Assembly: GCF_000150705.2 (NCBI RefSeq)
Contig: NW_015440959.1
Span: 248,001-312,000 of the forward strand
Direction: 5' to 3'
Origin: Paracoccidioides lutzii Pb01
Lineage: Eukaryota; Ascomycota; Eurotiomycetes; Onygenales; Ajellomycetaceae
DNA: 64,000 nucleotides
Shown here: one piece after another, positions 36,412 to 49,155 of the stretch
Numbering within the stretch: the stretch's first letter is position 1
How the letters are laid out: the number at the start of each line of letters is the position of its first letter
Position numbers and translations under genes: made by a program
The notes under the pieces: generated by a model
Seen by the model: the letters and a program-made list of their open reading frames with translations, nothing else
What the model was told of the DNA's origin: nothing
Databases searched by the model: none

Positions 36412-38697
36412 ATGTCGAATTATTTATCCAAGTCCTCAGGGACGACAAATCCCGGATCTAACGGTGGGCTGGAGTCTCCGTTATCCCCAGCCGATGCTAT
36501 TATTCCCCGTTCTACCGCACTCTCCAACAAGCTCAATAGTGTCCTCTCGACATCCTATGCGGACTCGGACATACGAGACGCCTTAGAAATTTTAGATGAC
36601 AGGGGGATTAAGAATACGCCGGAGATGAGAAGGCAGTTAAGGCTTGAAGTGCAAAAGGAAGTTATTGACAGCAATGGCAAAATCGTACAGGATTTCGGCA
36701 AGGTTGCAGAGGTATGGGGTTAACAGAACTGCTCATTTGTGATACGGAGATATGCTAACTGTGCTATTACGAAGCAACTGTCGCGGATTGGGACGGCAAT
36801 CTCCAGTCTCAATAACGTGTGTGATGAGATGCGCAGGCACATCGCACTGGCAACGCAGGAGACCGCCCCAGTGCTCGAGGAAGCAGCCACGTTGATGAAC
36901 CAGCGACAAGAGGTCGAAACCAAGCATAAGTTGCTTGAAGCATTCAACAAGCATTTTACTATGTCTGAGGATGAACTTATATCTCTTACCTCGTCTGCAG
37001 AACCGGTTGATGTTAGGTTTTACCACGCTCTCGCACGCATGAAACAGATACACAAGGATTGCGAAGTGTTACTGGGAAGTGAAAACCAGCATCTGGGGCT
37101 GGAAATAATGGAACAAAGCTCTAAAAAATTGAATTCAGCATTTCAGAAACTCTACAAGTGGATACAGAAGGAGTTCAAGTCCTTGAACCTAGAGGATCCC
37201 CAAATCAGTAGTTCGATAAGGCGTGCGCTCCGAGTACTGGCGGAAAGACCTAGCCTCTTTCACAGCTGCCTCAATTTCTTTGCTGAGGCGAGAGAGTTTA
37301 TCCTTTCGGATTCTTTTCATATTGCGCTTACAGATGTTGCCCCCGGCCAGGATGGTGACAGGGCAGCCAAACCAATTGAGTTTTCTGCTCATGACCCCTT
37401 GCGCTACGTTGGAGACATGCTCGCATGGGTACATTCAGCTGCAGTGTCGGAAAGAGAGGCTCTGGAAGCTCTTTTCATTGGCGATGGTGGGGAACTTGCA
37501 AAGGGTATTCAAGCTGGCATAAATAGCGAGCCGTGGTCACGCGTCGACGGGGAAGAAGTGGTGTTTGATGGGAGGAAAGCACTGACTAACCTTGTTACCC
37601 GGGATTTGAATGGGGTGGCGCGTTCCTTGCGTCAGAGGGTTGAACTGGTTCTACAAGGCCATGAGGATCCCGTTACATTGTACAAAATCTTTAATCTTCT
37701 AGCTTTCTATGAGAACACATTTTCGAGGCTTATCGGACAGGAATCAGGCTTGGTGACATCGATCGCTGCGTTGCAGCAATTTTCATTCAACCACTTCCAG
37801 GTCCTGATGCAGGATCAACTAGCTGTGCTTTCAGCTGAACCTTCAATCCTCACACCTCCCACTGACCTTAGCACCCCCCAATTCCTCATTGACGCCCTTG
37901 ATAACCTTGCCTCTTTAATGAAAGCTTACGACTCCTCCTTCGGACATGAACCTACAAACAACGCATCTGGCGAAAATAATTTCACACCAATCATCCGAGC
38001 CTCCTTAGACCCGTTTTTGGAACTGGCCAAGACATCATCGAACAACCTATCCAACAAAACTTCACGGGCTATTTTCCAAGTAAATTGCCTCCTCTCAGTG
38101 CGGGCAGTCATATCACCGTATCAATTCGCCTGCGTCACTCATCTACATCCAATCTCCAGCACTCTATCAACCTTAAGAACTAACCTTCTCGAGATCCAAC
38201 ATAACTTCCTCCTGGACACATCCGGCCTACATGTACTTCTCACTGCGCTAAAACCATTCACACCGCCACCACCCTCTTCCTCCCCACCCTCTCCTGGCAC
38301 AGCTCCTCCGGAGATACCGTCGCAACACCCTCCAGATCTGGCAACCATCCCCTCATTGCCTGAATTCCAACCCGCGGCCTTATCTGCAATTAGCCAGCAA
38401 CTCGATGATTTCCTACCTTCAGCACTAGTCGATGCAACCGAGAACCTGAAAGCCATCCACAACCCCGCACTGGTGAAGAGCGTTACGGAGGAAGCCGTGG
38501 AGTCTTTCTGTATTGATTTTGAGTTTGTTGAGGGTATGATACTGGGTGCGGATGAGGCAAGTGGGAAGACCGTGGTTGGGGATGGTGAGGATTCAAAAGG
38601 AGAAACATTGGAAGCTGAAGAGGCTCGGGTGGAGAACTGGAGATTGCGCACCTTATTCCCCAGGACAACAGGGGAGATTAGAGTGCTATTAAGCTAA
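36412..38697 (+). CDS. COG6: Conserved oligomeric Golgi complex subunit 6
   Basis: Subunit of lobe B of the COG tether, which catches retrograde vesicles at the Golgi. Exons 36412-36711 and 36775-38697, joined in phase 0; 740 residues. The N-terminus is Ser/Gly/Pro-rich, followed by NKLNSVLSTSYADSDIRDALEILD, the usual COG6 start. The next part, GKIVQDFGKVAEQLSRIGTAISSLNNVCDEMRRHIALA, is the coiled-coil region that binds other subunits. The C-terminal half has DPLRYVGDMLAWVHSA and ends TLFPRTTGEIRVLLS. A proline-rich linker (TPPPPSSSPPSPG) sits at about residue 600. Confidence 0.93.
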
Positions 38698-39011
38698 TTC
38701 CGTTCGGGTAACCAACATGTATCAAGTTTTTTTTTTTTTTTTTTTTATTTATTTATTTATTGTTTTTATGATCTGTATATAGTTATTCGCTATTGAAGAA
38801 ATATTGGAAATATAATCGATCCCCGTTTGTGGATGCACCTTGCATTTGGATCCTAGAAATTTACTTATGTTCAAAATGTATTGAAAACATCCTTCGAGAT
38901 GCTCCCCTTTGGCTCAAACAAAGCATGCTCTATTGGGTACAATGGTCCATATTTTCGCGGCTCATCCCAAAATTTTGTTTAAATTGACAACCCAATCCAG
39001 AAGGGAGCGTA
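38698..39011. other. Convergent intergenic spacer COG6 / NIF3
   Basis: Contains a T run at about 38728-38746 followed by ATTT repeats, probably the COG6 3' end. No gene. Confidence 0.5.
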
Positions 39012-40243
39012 TCAATCCTTTTTTGCCCTAACTTCGTAAGGATCCTGATCCCTCTCACTAACACTAACGGTAAAATTTGCATCACTCAGCCAATCTCTCA
39101 AATACCTATCGCCATCATTCCCCTCCAGCGAGCAAGCTTCTTCCGCACGTACCGCATCCCACTCACCCCGCAGCGCCGCTTCCAACTTCGGTTGCATAAC
39201 TGCCCGCAGATAGCCGCGCTCAGAATTCGAATGAAAAACAGAAATTACAACAGCCCTATTCTCAATTGCTGCCAGAGCATCATGATGGCTCATCTCACCC
39301 GTGACCAACACGTCCGCAACGGGTTTCCTATTATTCATCAGGATCGACGAGCCGGAACCAGGACATGTAGCTATGGTGCGGATGTTGGTTATTTCATGTA
39401 TCCTCTTTCCCTGTGGCAATGCAACTGGGATACCGCTAGGTTTATCTAACTTTAAGATAAGTCTGTTGATGATTGACAGCAATTGGCCAGGTTTCTCAAG
39501 CTTGGCTATTCGGCCCATGCCCGCATTCTCAAACCCAGGTGGTGGATTTATTTCGGGATGGATTATGCTCCGAGAATGTGAGATCTGGTCACCTGAAATC
39601 CCTTCAGGGCCTGTGACAATGTCTAAGAGCCAATCTGCCATCCCCCCAGGAACCGAGTCTACGGCTGTGTGAGGGCTATAGACGCTTATGCCGTTTTGGG
39701 CGAGGCGGAGAAGAGAGTCTTGTTGAGGATCGTTTAAAGTCAGGGACTTGAAACCCCGGAAGATGATTGGGTCTATTCCGTAACGGGACCCGGAGGTGTG
39801 TTCCAAGGTCATGAGCGAATGGCTGTCAACAGAGATATTCTTTTAGGTAGGTTCACGTACGATATGCGATGATAATGGAATCCCCACGCTCAATTGCTTC
39901 ATCAGCCACAGCCCTCGTCAAGTCAATCGTCAATAAGACTGAATTATTCTGCCGCTTCGCGAAATTAAATGGGGATTCCAGGAGCACTACGAGTAACCGA
40001 CGTAAGCAACCCTGGTCAATGGCAACAGGTTCCCACAGCAGTTTATTAACTCACAGCCAGTATTATCAAATGATTTATCTGCTAATTGTTCTGGGTATCT
40101 TCCGCAAATGAGAAGTGTAAGCCAATGGCATAACACAAAACATCAAAGCGGCGCATTATTGCTGGGTGACCTTACAGCTTCTTTATCGAGTTCACAACTG
40201 CTCTGGTGAACGGGGAGCACGACGATGAACTGAAACTTGACAT
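39012..40243 (-). CDS. NIF3: NIF3-like protein (DUF34 / GTP cyclohydrolase I type 2 homologue)
   Basis: Widely conserved metal-binding protein of unclear function; the name comes from an Ngg1 interaction in yeast. Minus-strand exons: 40243-40176, 40098-40055, 39986-39861 and 39772-39012; 332 residues. Exon joins restore SPFTRAVVNSIKKLYPEQLA, DKSFDNTGLLLESPFN and IIIAYHPIIFRGFKSL, where the His of AYHP is an expected metal ligand. Further motifs: NGISVYSPHTAVDSVPGG, CPGSGSSIL, ADVLVTGEMSHHDAL and HSNSERGYL. The first three exons are short, so a prediction from the long frame alone would miss 79 N-terminal residues. It is divergent from the BolA-like gene. Confidence 0.92.
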
Positions 40244-40697
40244 CGTTGAGATGTTCCTCAAAGCAGGCCGTATCATTGACCTTGTTGAGTTCTTGTTGAT
40301 ACATCAACAAATCGTATTCCTGGAAGGGATGAAGGATTTGAGATGTCAAAATGTGTTCTGCAGGCCTTTGGTGAATCGACTTTCCCCGCGCAAGCCACCA
40401 GTAACTAACAGCTTCAGCCACAACGGCATCAGTCAATTCACCAGCCACAATTCTATAACTAGTTCTCGACCAACATTTGCTGACCAATTTAGTGAAGTCT
40501 CCCAAAATGATTTTTTGGCATCATTTGAAATTCCTGCGGTCAAAACGGAGTAATTAGATCAAGAAAACAAGAAGGAAACCGGCAAATTAATATATAATTG
40601 ATGCCTATTATTGGCATCCTAAGCCTAACCCCCACACTCCTCCTTATTTCCTTTTCCTTGTTCCGTTCCGCCATTTATTTAGATCAACCATTCCTAT
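40244..40697. promoter_or_regulatory. Bidirectional promoter NIF3 / BolA-like
   Basis: 454 bases between two divergent starts. CT-rich patches near 40620-40660 precede the BolA-like start. No other gene; the long minus-strand frame here overlaps NIF3 exon 1 out of frame. Confidence 0.5.
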
Positions 40698-41238
40698 ATG
40701 TTCCTCCGTCCGACCAATTTCAGCAGAAGCTGTTTCTACCTCATCCGTCAGCACAGACCTTTCTACTTCACAGCTGGCGTTCGCAGCGCCCTCAACGCCT
40801 CCATGACAGATACGGCAAACACATCAGGTGTCTCTGCCGCTTCTATAAAGGACACGCTGATTGCCAAGCTAGACGCTCAGCATGTGGAAATTGAGGATAT
40901 GTCAGGTATACCATGTGCCACCAGAATTCAAAATCCCGTCCCGCATTTGCGTGCAAAGCACGTTCATACAATAATTACCGATATCCACGAATGCATTTTA
41001 TGTAGATACTTTTAAGGCTGACCACAATCTCGTTTTTGTTTCCGCCGTTTACATAGGAGGCTGCGGGCAGGCTTTCCAGGCAATCATAGTTTCCCGGCAA
41101 TTCGATAAGAAAACCATGCTCGCCAGACATCGGCTCGTCAACTCCGTTCTCAAGGCGGAAATCGCAGCTATCCACGCCTGGACGCCCAAATGCTATACGC
41201 CGGAACAATGGGAGAACGAACAAAAGGCACAGTCTTGA
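40698..41238 (+). CDS. BolA-like protein (Fra2/BOL2-related) with possible mitochondrial leader
   Basis: BolA proteins pair with monothiol glutaredoxins to carry or sense Fe-S clusters; yeast Fra2 controls the iron regulon, Bol1/Bol3 act in mitochondria. Exons 40698-40905 and 41057-41238; 129 residues. The BolA core runs from DTLIAKLDAQHVEIEDMSG across the intron to GCGQAFQAIIVSRQFDKKTMLARHRLVN. The end HAWTPKCYTPEQW resembles Fra2 more than Bol3. The N-terminus MFLRPTNFSRSCFYLIRQHR looks like a mitochondrial presequence; a second in-frame ATG at 40803 (MTDTANTSG) would give a cytosolic form. Two start sites could yield dual localisation. Confidence 0.88.
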
Positions 41239-41630
41239 TCAATGGGAAAATGAACAAACTGCGGAATCGCATCCAAAATTCGGGGTTTGAGGCACAATGC
41301 GGGATAGCGGTGGTGGGATTTGATTTGTGAATATCTTTGAGATACACCTTGTACCCTTGTTTTACTTTTACACTACTTTTATATGGATACACTTGGTTCG
41401 GGCGTTTGGGAAATACTGTTTCTATATCCTTCAAGGCAAAGATTAACGGGATGCTATGTAGGTTAAAGAAATTACTCTGGCATATAGGTTAGGGGTGCCA
41501 ATGAAATATGTATTATTCCAAATACATACACCAACAGCCTCATTCCTTTTAAGGTTGCATTCTAGCATTGCAGTGAGAGATTGGTAATCAGAATACGGGT
41601 CCAGATACCCTTCACGGGGGCCGCACTCAT
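41239..41630. other. Convergent intergenic spacer BolA-like / Prx5
   Basis: 392 bases holding the 3' ends of two convergent genes. The minus-strand frame continuing below 41631 is read-through of the peroxiredoxin gene's last intron and not coding. Confidence 0.55.
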
Positions 41631-42655
41631 CTATCCCAAAACATTCTCCGCCCTCGAAACTATTGTATCGTAAGGCCTTGTTAGCAAAAAAAATCCTATC
41701 CCTGAAAAATCGACGACCCTGCAATTTCTTACCACTAAGACCCGTGTTATCAGGTTCGATAAAAGCCTTCTTAACCTTACCATCCTCAATCACCAGCACA
41801 TACCGCTTGCTCCTAATGTTCCCGAAAATCGCCTTAGCATCGAAATCCAGATCCAGAGCTTTGGTAAACTCTCCCTTGGGATCTGCCAGGAATCGGATCT
41901 AGAATATGATAGTTCGTATGTCAGCTACATTAAAAATAGAATATGCAACAAGCATATTGCATGATGGGGTTGAGACACGCCACATACACCGCTCGTTTGT
42001 TCAGGGTCAATCATCCGCGACCACGCACCGGTTCTATATTCAGAGGAATCAAGTGTCAGTTTTTTCCTGAGCAACATGGGCAAAAGAGGGATTAATGCTG
42101 TCGAAGGATTGGGGATAGCTTCCCCCCATATACAAGTGAGGGTTCCTTACACAAATGGATCATTGACAGAAACCACAAACACCTTACCGGCGTCCCTCAG
42201 CTTCTGGTGTTTGATGAAGCCGGGAACGTGCGCGGCGGAACATGCAGGGCCTATTAATAATGTTAGCCTATCGCAAGGAGAAACGAAAGCAGAGAAAAGA
42301 TAGAAGAAAAAACAATGTATATTCTTTTGTTCAAATATCTACAGATATCAATTCCAGTGAAGCTGGTTATATCGATTGATGTGCCGTTACGCGACAAAAT
42401 ATCCGATTCCTCCAAAGGGACTAATAAAGTACAGGCAGACTTACTAAACGCGCCAGGGGTTCCAATAATCAATCCCTTTCCCGTCAGCTCCTTGGCCAAA
42501 TTGATCTTATTGCTGGGTAAGTTCTCAAACAGAACCATGAGGTCTGGCACCTCATCTCCAACTCTTACGAAAGAAGGGGGAGTGCTGTGGAATAGAGCAG
42601 CGGCTTGGCCAGCGCGGGGAATTGTTCTGGCGGCGAAACGTCTGGCTGCAAACAT
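41631..42655 (-). CDS. Prx5/PMP20-type peroxiredoxin, mitochondrial
   Basis: Thiol peroxidase reducing hydrogen and alkyl peroxides. Minus-strand exons: 42655-42445, 42250-42151, 42033-41988, 41898-41733 and 41659-41631; 183 residues. The N-terminus MFAARRFAARTIPRAGQAAALFHSTPP is a convincing matrix presequence, absent from the peroxisomal/cytosolic Asp f 3 type. The active site reads GTPGAFSPACSAAHVPGF, with peroxidatic Cys74. Other motifs: VVSVNDPFVTGAWSRMID, GIRFLADPKGEFTKALDL and RSKRYVLVIEDGKVKKAFIEPD. The 29-base last exon completes VSRAENVLG, as in relatives. No clear resolving cysteine is seen, which suits a 1-Cys or glutaredoxin/thioredoxin-resolved enzyme. Confidence 0.93.
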
Positions 42656-45600
42656 AATTATGGAGAAGTGTAAATATTGATAAGAGTGAAGATCAGTGGG
42701 TCATTGGACTACAGTCGATCATAACTGGGGCTTGCGAAAGTGTCTGCTGGTAGAAAGTTAAGTTGTGACGTTGGAAGCTCCTTAAGGCCGTCGGGAGTGG
42801 GTCTTTGTTGTTCCAGGAACCAAACCAACCAACCAAACCGCCTAACCGATTTTCTTCTCGCCCTATTTAGGATAAGAACTTAAACCACGCATCGCAAATT
42901 CTCAATGGACACACAAACGACTTGGATCTGCACCAAAGGCAATCATATATCTTCGACAGATACTAAATCATTGAATGGGATGAATCCTCTCCATATTAAC
43001 TGCGGAGGCGCTTTTGACTTTGTGTGATTCTTCAACTAGTTGCGACGTGGATGACCTCCGGTACGCATTTGGAGACACAGGTTTGCTTTCATCTATTTTC
43101 AGCTGGTCCTTTGGGCCGCCTGGAGTTCTTCTTCTCGTATCGCCGTATTGTTAGGGATACGATCTCACATTCTTCATGTGCTCGCTAACTTGGCGTTTCC
43201 TTCATTCAACTAACTAAGTAAAGGAAGGTTGTTCCAACTCAAGTCCATATCAAAGTATCCATCCTGTTGAAAATCCCGTTTTGCTCATATGATCTGCCAA
43301 GCCAAAAATAAAGGTGAATTGGGGCCATCAAGATTTCTTCAAATCTTTCCCCGCGATGAAGTGGTAAACGCAGGCTACAGATTGGTTGCAGTAGCTGTGA
43401 TTGACCCAGAGAACCGCGCTCGTGATTCCAGTTAGCCCTTTCGATGGGTCGATATTGACATTCAGGCTGGCACGATACCCCAGATGATCGCCCAAAGGCG
43501 CTGCTTGGCTTTAAAAAAGCACATCGCCATTTTCCCCGCAGGAATCGGCAAAACCTCAGTGGTTGCTCGTTGGGGATGGCTGCATTTCACAGGATGATTC
43601 TGAAGGGTCAGATTGCAAATACAACCACGTTTCATTAGATTCACATAAATTCCCTGAGGAAAACGTGGTCTCAGAACCTTGTTCCTTACTTAGGTATAAC
43701 TACCTATTTCAATTTTCTGCGGGTTGGTCTGGGGGTGGGGTTATTACGCGAGTCACAAACTTACGCCACTTTTGTACGGAGAACGGAGGCCTTGGGTTTT
43801 CTCCTGAACAGGCGTACTTCTCTACTGATAGTCACGCCAAAGAAAAGAAGGGTCATTGCACCATTGTTACTGGCTCCCAAATCTGGTATTAGCTCTTGTT
43901 TGGATATCCAATCTGAATCTTAAAGGAGCCTTATCGTATAGAAGGGTCCAGGGCTCGTTAACTCTAACAACAGAGAAGGCACCCGACGGCTGGTCAGAGA
44001 AAATAAGTGGCTTTAGAGAATTGAACCCTTCTGCTGTCCCTCCTTCATATCTCTGGAGATGTCCAAGAATGTTAATCTTCTCGAAGTTAGTCTCAAAATC
44101 AAGCAGCTAATGCAGTCACACAGATCCGGGGAAATGGACGACAGATGCCCAAATTATTCAGCTCCCACCCCTCTGACCTTTTCTCACCTTATCTTCTTCC
44201 GTCCCCACCCCTCTTTTGGCGAATGCAAGGAAGGCCGCACCACCTATCAAGCAAGGATGAAAAAAATCAAGAAAGAGAACCTAGTAATTGAACAAGAACT
44301 CAGGGGGATAGGAGCAACTCCATCTATCTATCAGACTATTTTCCTGCTTTTCTGTTTCCTTAGTCTACAACTAGTTGGTTGAACACACAGACCTTCATCC
44401 ACACCACCCCGCCAACATTGATCATCAACCACCTCTCTTAGCCCATCAACCACACTGCCGCTATCTCTCGTCCTTCCCCTCCTTTGATGAACCTTGGAGG
44501 AATGATCAGTTCGCCAGTTACCCGACTTAACTATCCAATTCTTGCCAATGATCAAAACCTTCTTGTTCCAGTGTATGGTGCTTGGTATATGATACACAGA
44601 ACAAAACCTAAGGGCCGCTTTTGTCCAGGAACTTAAAGAGGGTCGACTTGAAGACTTTCTCACTGCACGATGTGAACTATCCCGAGTACACCAACAAGCT
44701 ACCCTTGACCGGAGTACTCCCAGGGACCCACCCAAAAAAAATTGATTTCACACTTGGGATCTGTGACCTAACCACGCAAAGCATGCAAACTTATACAATA
44801 ATTGCATTGGCTCATGACATCTGATACTTAGAGTGTGTAGGACGTACATGTTTACGCCATGGTTGACGCCATGATATTAATATGAATGACGCTTTATAAT
44901 AGAGAACATACTTGTCGATGTACATGTAACTACCTACTTGCGGAGAATTAATCTCCTAAGGTATTTTTCATTCTTCTTTCAAATGTAATGCTTCCACTAT
45001 CTATTGCAACGGGATCCCCATGTTCAGTATACACTGGTATGCACAATATCCCAAATTCTCGTTGACATCATACGCTATTGCACATGCGTTAAAAACTCTT
45101 CTTTATACCTCTTATCTCTTAAGAGTCCCTATGTACGAGCCTAACCATCCAACCCAGAAAGAATATTCCACACCTTCAAACTATGGATGCATGTGTTCCT
45201 GGTTGACTGCTTTCAGCTATCATCAATCAAGGTTAGCTTTTTGAGAAAAATTTAAACATACACACGCTACTTGAACCAAGGTATGCATATATGACAGTAT
45301 GATCTCAAGATCCCCCTTTTTCTATTGGAGGGCGGTTCCATGGAACGAGGATACCATCTAGTTGAGCGTGAGCGCCTGACGGAAAAACAAATTGATCTGT
45401 CACATACTTCCACAAATATACGTAATTGAACTATCAACGTGTAGAAAAGTAACTTTTCTTTTTTTAATCCCCGCCTTTTCATTTTCCTTGCTGTGCACCC
45501 TGGCGGGAGAATGAGGCTCTGCAGTTGAGGTTGGTTGGAGCGAAACAGAAAGGAGTGTGCGTAGGCGATAGGTAAGGGAAACTATAGTTATGTGAGCGGA

Positions 45601-46692
45601 AGCGCTGCAAATTCGGCCTCGATTTCCAAAATTCGTTTCGTTAAAGCAAGTCACATCCCGCAGCAAGTTTTGTTGCCAACTGGATCCTGTAGGGGCTTTT
45701 CATTTCTCATTCTGTTTTCCCCTCTGGATTTTAGACCGTTTATTTTATTTTATTTTTTTCATTGATCATGGCTCTACTTCGTCCTTCGCGGGCAAGGTAT
45801 GGATCTAGTATATGTGCTGAGAATATCTCACCAATCGAATGAAGCAAGGAAATGTCAAAGGAAACATTTCTAGAATAAATCGACAGACGTACACAATGTT
45901 TCTCTAGATATGAGAGATAAACTTTCTCGAACTTCTTCAGAATATTTAAAGTTCCTAGTAAATCCGGGGAAATTGTGGCTTGAGAAGAAGAGAATACATA
46001 CAGCAACCACAATTCAGTTCACTCAATGGCTGCCCCTATGATTATTTACCAAGACAAGGGACTTGTTAGTTACGGAGCAGTTAATTATAGGTTCAACACG
46101 AAGGAGAAAGGGAAATTTTTAAATAAATAGTCAACCTTACTCCTCCTCCCAATCCCTCACCAAGAAGATCATGGTGTAAACAAAAGATAAATTTTCCTGA
46201 CACATAGTGTCGAACAATGGCTCGTTTCTGCACTACTGTGAACCTCGAGGATAGTTAAATAAAGCTTGCACGGTCTGGCCTTCGTCAGAAGCGTGGTCTG
46301 GAACTTGTAGAAGGCGGGGTTGTATTTTTAGTGGAAGAGGGCCAATACTTCTAAGGGGGGGGGGGGGAAAGGGGTAAATCTAAACGGTGAAACAAGGAAG
46401 ATGACGCCGTCGGGATGTATCGCTTAGTTATGGTGAGAATGTGAACGTGTTTTACCCTTCTGTTTCCTTTTAAATTGTGCATTTGCGTCAGGGGAAATTT
46501 TTTGACTGGTCATTTTGCTTCCCAGATGTTTTTTTCGATTTTTCGTTTGGCATGGGTTGTTTTGTCATGATGTGGGCTAATTACAGGCGAATATGGTTTA
46601 TAAATTGGGCCCCACTTTTTTAAAACCTTGATCAACTCTGGTTCCCCCTCAAAATAACCACATTCTAACATAACTCTGCCCTACACTCGAAA

Positions 46693-46885
46693 CCAGGGTT
46701 AGGGGTTGGTTATTATGGTTAGGTCTGGTTAGGATTAGAACTAAGGTAGATTAGGGTTAGTTAAGGATAAGGATAAGAGCCTGAGAAATATGATCAAATC
46801 ACTATTACCATCAAGAGCATATAGAGAACATGTTGTGAGATATGACCAAGTGAATGTAGTTTTAATGGGGTCATGGTCTGAAAGT
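46693..46885. repeat. Dispersed repeat copy A with TTAGGG-like units
   Basis: Starts CCAGGGTTAGGGGTTGG, contains several TTAGG/TTAGGG-like units and then GAGAAATATGATCAAATCAC...ATCAAGAGCATA...GTGAGATATGA. The same order of words occurs at 62147-62290. The family is unknown. Confidence 0.65.
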
Positions 46886-49070
46886 TTAAACCAGCTCAAG
46901 ATTTTTCGGGTCGAATTTTCAAAGCATGTTCAACTTTCTTAAAACCAACATTCAACTGTACGCCCGTTTGTTGATGATGATGATGATGACGGCGACATGG
47001 TTGATCGATGACGAAAGGTACAGGGATCATAACTTCAGATGTGAGCATTCAACTGCATGCAAGTCGTTAACCCACATATCTACGGCAAAAACAACGTCGA
47101 TCTTCCCGATATCTTATCACCTGAAAGGCAAAAATATCTAAGAGAGAGAGTTATGTATGTACCTACTCCCTGCCTGCTACGATTACTCGAAACAGCCAAC
47201 CTATCTCATTTCATTCGCATATTTTTTTCTTTCTCCCCCCTTTTCATTTGGGGAAAAAAAAGGTTGGAAAAACCAGCGTTTTCCTTGGCCACGGCTGTCT
47301 TGATCTGATATCTATGATCACCATGATTTTATTTACTCCGATAAAATCTCTGCATGATGAATCAACACTCGGATTTAGTTGGATGTCGAATGAAGGACGA
47401 TCTTCAGCCCTAACCAACCCTGATTTTCCCCGTTCTCCCCCTTTTGCAGTTTCACCTGCGCATGAAGTCGATCAGGCTTCCGTTAACGTGGTCTCTCTTC
47501 ATGTGCCGTTGGAAAGTGAAAGTTTCCTGCATGTTTTTCTTTCCTTTTTTAAATAAACAAGGGGAAAGAAAATGAATGATGTCTACAAGGTGCCTGTCGT
47601 GGGGTTGAGAGAAGGGCATTGATCCTTGGTATGTGATACAGCATGCAATCTGCAGAGAATTTCATGAGGAGATTCAAAAATTCAATTGGACGGAGTGGGG
47701 TTGTTGGAATATTCTCAAAATTACAGACCCCTGGCGACCCGTATCGCAAACAGTGAAGTGTTTCGAGGTAATGGACTTTATTTTGAAATTCGTACTCTCT
47801 CGCACTCTGACCTCTCAATCCCACCCATCCTTCATCCACTTGACCTAGTTAGTTAGTTACTTGTATGTAATATTGTATATGCTGTTTCCTCATCCCTTAA
47901 AAATCAGCGGTTCTATAATCACTTTTGCCTCCCTGGCATCCGCGTCGCTACTTGTCGCCAAATTGGGCCCCATCCGACCCACCGTCTCTTTTTGTTAGTG
48001 CACGTCACTTAAATTTGACGGCAGCAGTCGGGGAGGAGGGAGAAAGGAGGCAAATAGTGAGAAAAGAACTTGCATAACTATTTAACTAGGTGTACGTAGG
48101 TAGGTAATAAAAACAGGGCGTTTAGAAGGATAACTCTCTTCCCCCCTTTTTTCACATAAAGTAATGCAAATAATGCACAGTTGATAGCTAACCCGTCTTT
48201 ACAGCCACTTGGGTATGATGAACTACGAGAATAAAGAGGGCGGACCAATGTGCCATACCTGCCTGCGTAACCAAGGTACCTAAGAAGTTGAAGAAAAAAA
48301 AAAGGGGGGGGGAAGGGGAGGGGGAGGAAAAAACAAAAAAAATAAAAAGAAAAAGAAAAGAAAAGAAAAGAAAACCGGATTTTTGCAAAGTTTTATTTAC
48401 TTTATCCTAAATATTTGCCATCTTTCTTGTTCATGTGTGGAGCCGAGCCCGGATGAGAAGGGCAACCTTCGGTCGCTATCGTTGGACTAAGAGCCCCCGT
48501 TAGGCACAGTTCAGTCAAAGGAATAGACCCCACTAGGAATAGATGGAGCCTTAGTTATATAGTTAACTATATGACTATGTACCAGATAATCATCTTCGTT
48601 GTTCTCGGAGTATGACGACAGTTATATGGGAAGGTAAAAAGTCCATGATTTGGAGATGGAGGAGAATATTTCTCCTGAGTCAGCACGTAAAATAAGATAT
48701 GGGGAGAGGGCCTGGAAGAAGGATAGCTGTCCATGGCTACTAGGGCTAGTTATTCATATTTTTAATGCATTATTAACTAACTACTGAGCTTGTTTCCAAT
48801 TATTACTTAGTTGGCTAATGTTAATTAAGTTATTTATTTTATCATAATTAACTACATCTTTCCAGTTGTAGCGGCTGCCTCAGCAGTGACAGTTCCCGAG
48901 CAATCCGTGAGCAAAATGTGGAGTACTTCCTCTTTGTTAATTAATATTTCCTCGCTGCTATTAGTTGTGATTAATTCCCGGTTGCTTGAATTCCGTTCTG
49001 CTTTTTGCATCTTTAATCCCAGAGGTCCCCTTCTCTATTTCTCATCCTCGTAATATTATTCGTACTTGTG

Positions 49071-49155
49071 GTTTTTTTTATTTTATTTTTTATTTTTTAT
49101 TTTTTTATTTTTTTATTTTTTTATTTTTTTATTTTTTTTTATTTTTTTATTTTAA
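49071..49155. repeat. (ATTTTTT)n microsatellite-like tract
   Basis: Tandem ATTTT to ATTTTTTTT units over about 85 bases, mostly ATTTTTT. The short open frame through it encodes only Phe/Tyr repeats and is not a gene. Confidence 0.8.

Noticed and set aside
41443..41630. Continuation of the peroxiredoxin frame past 41733
   Set aside because: It runs through an intron; splicing to 41659 restores the family C-terminus VSRAENVLG and a stop.
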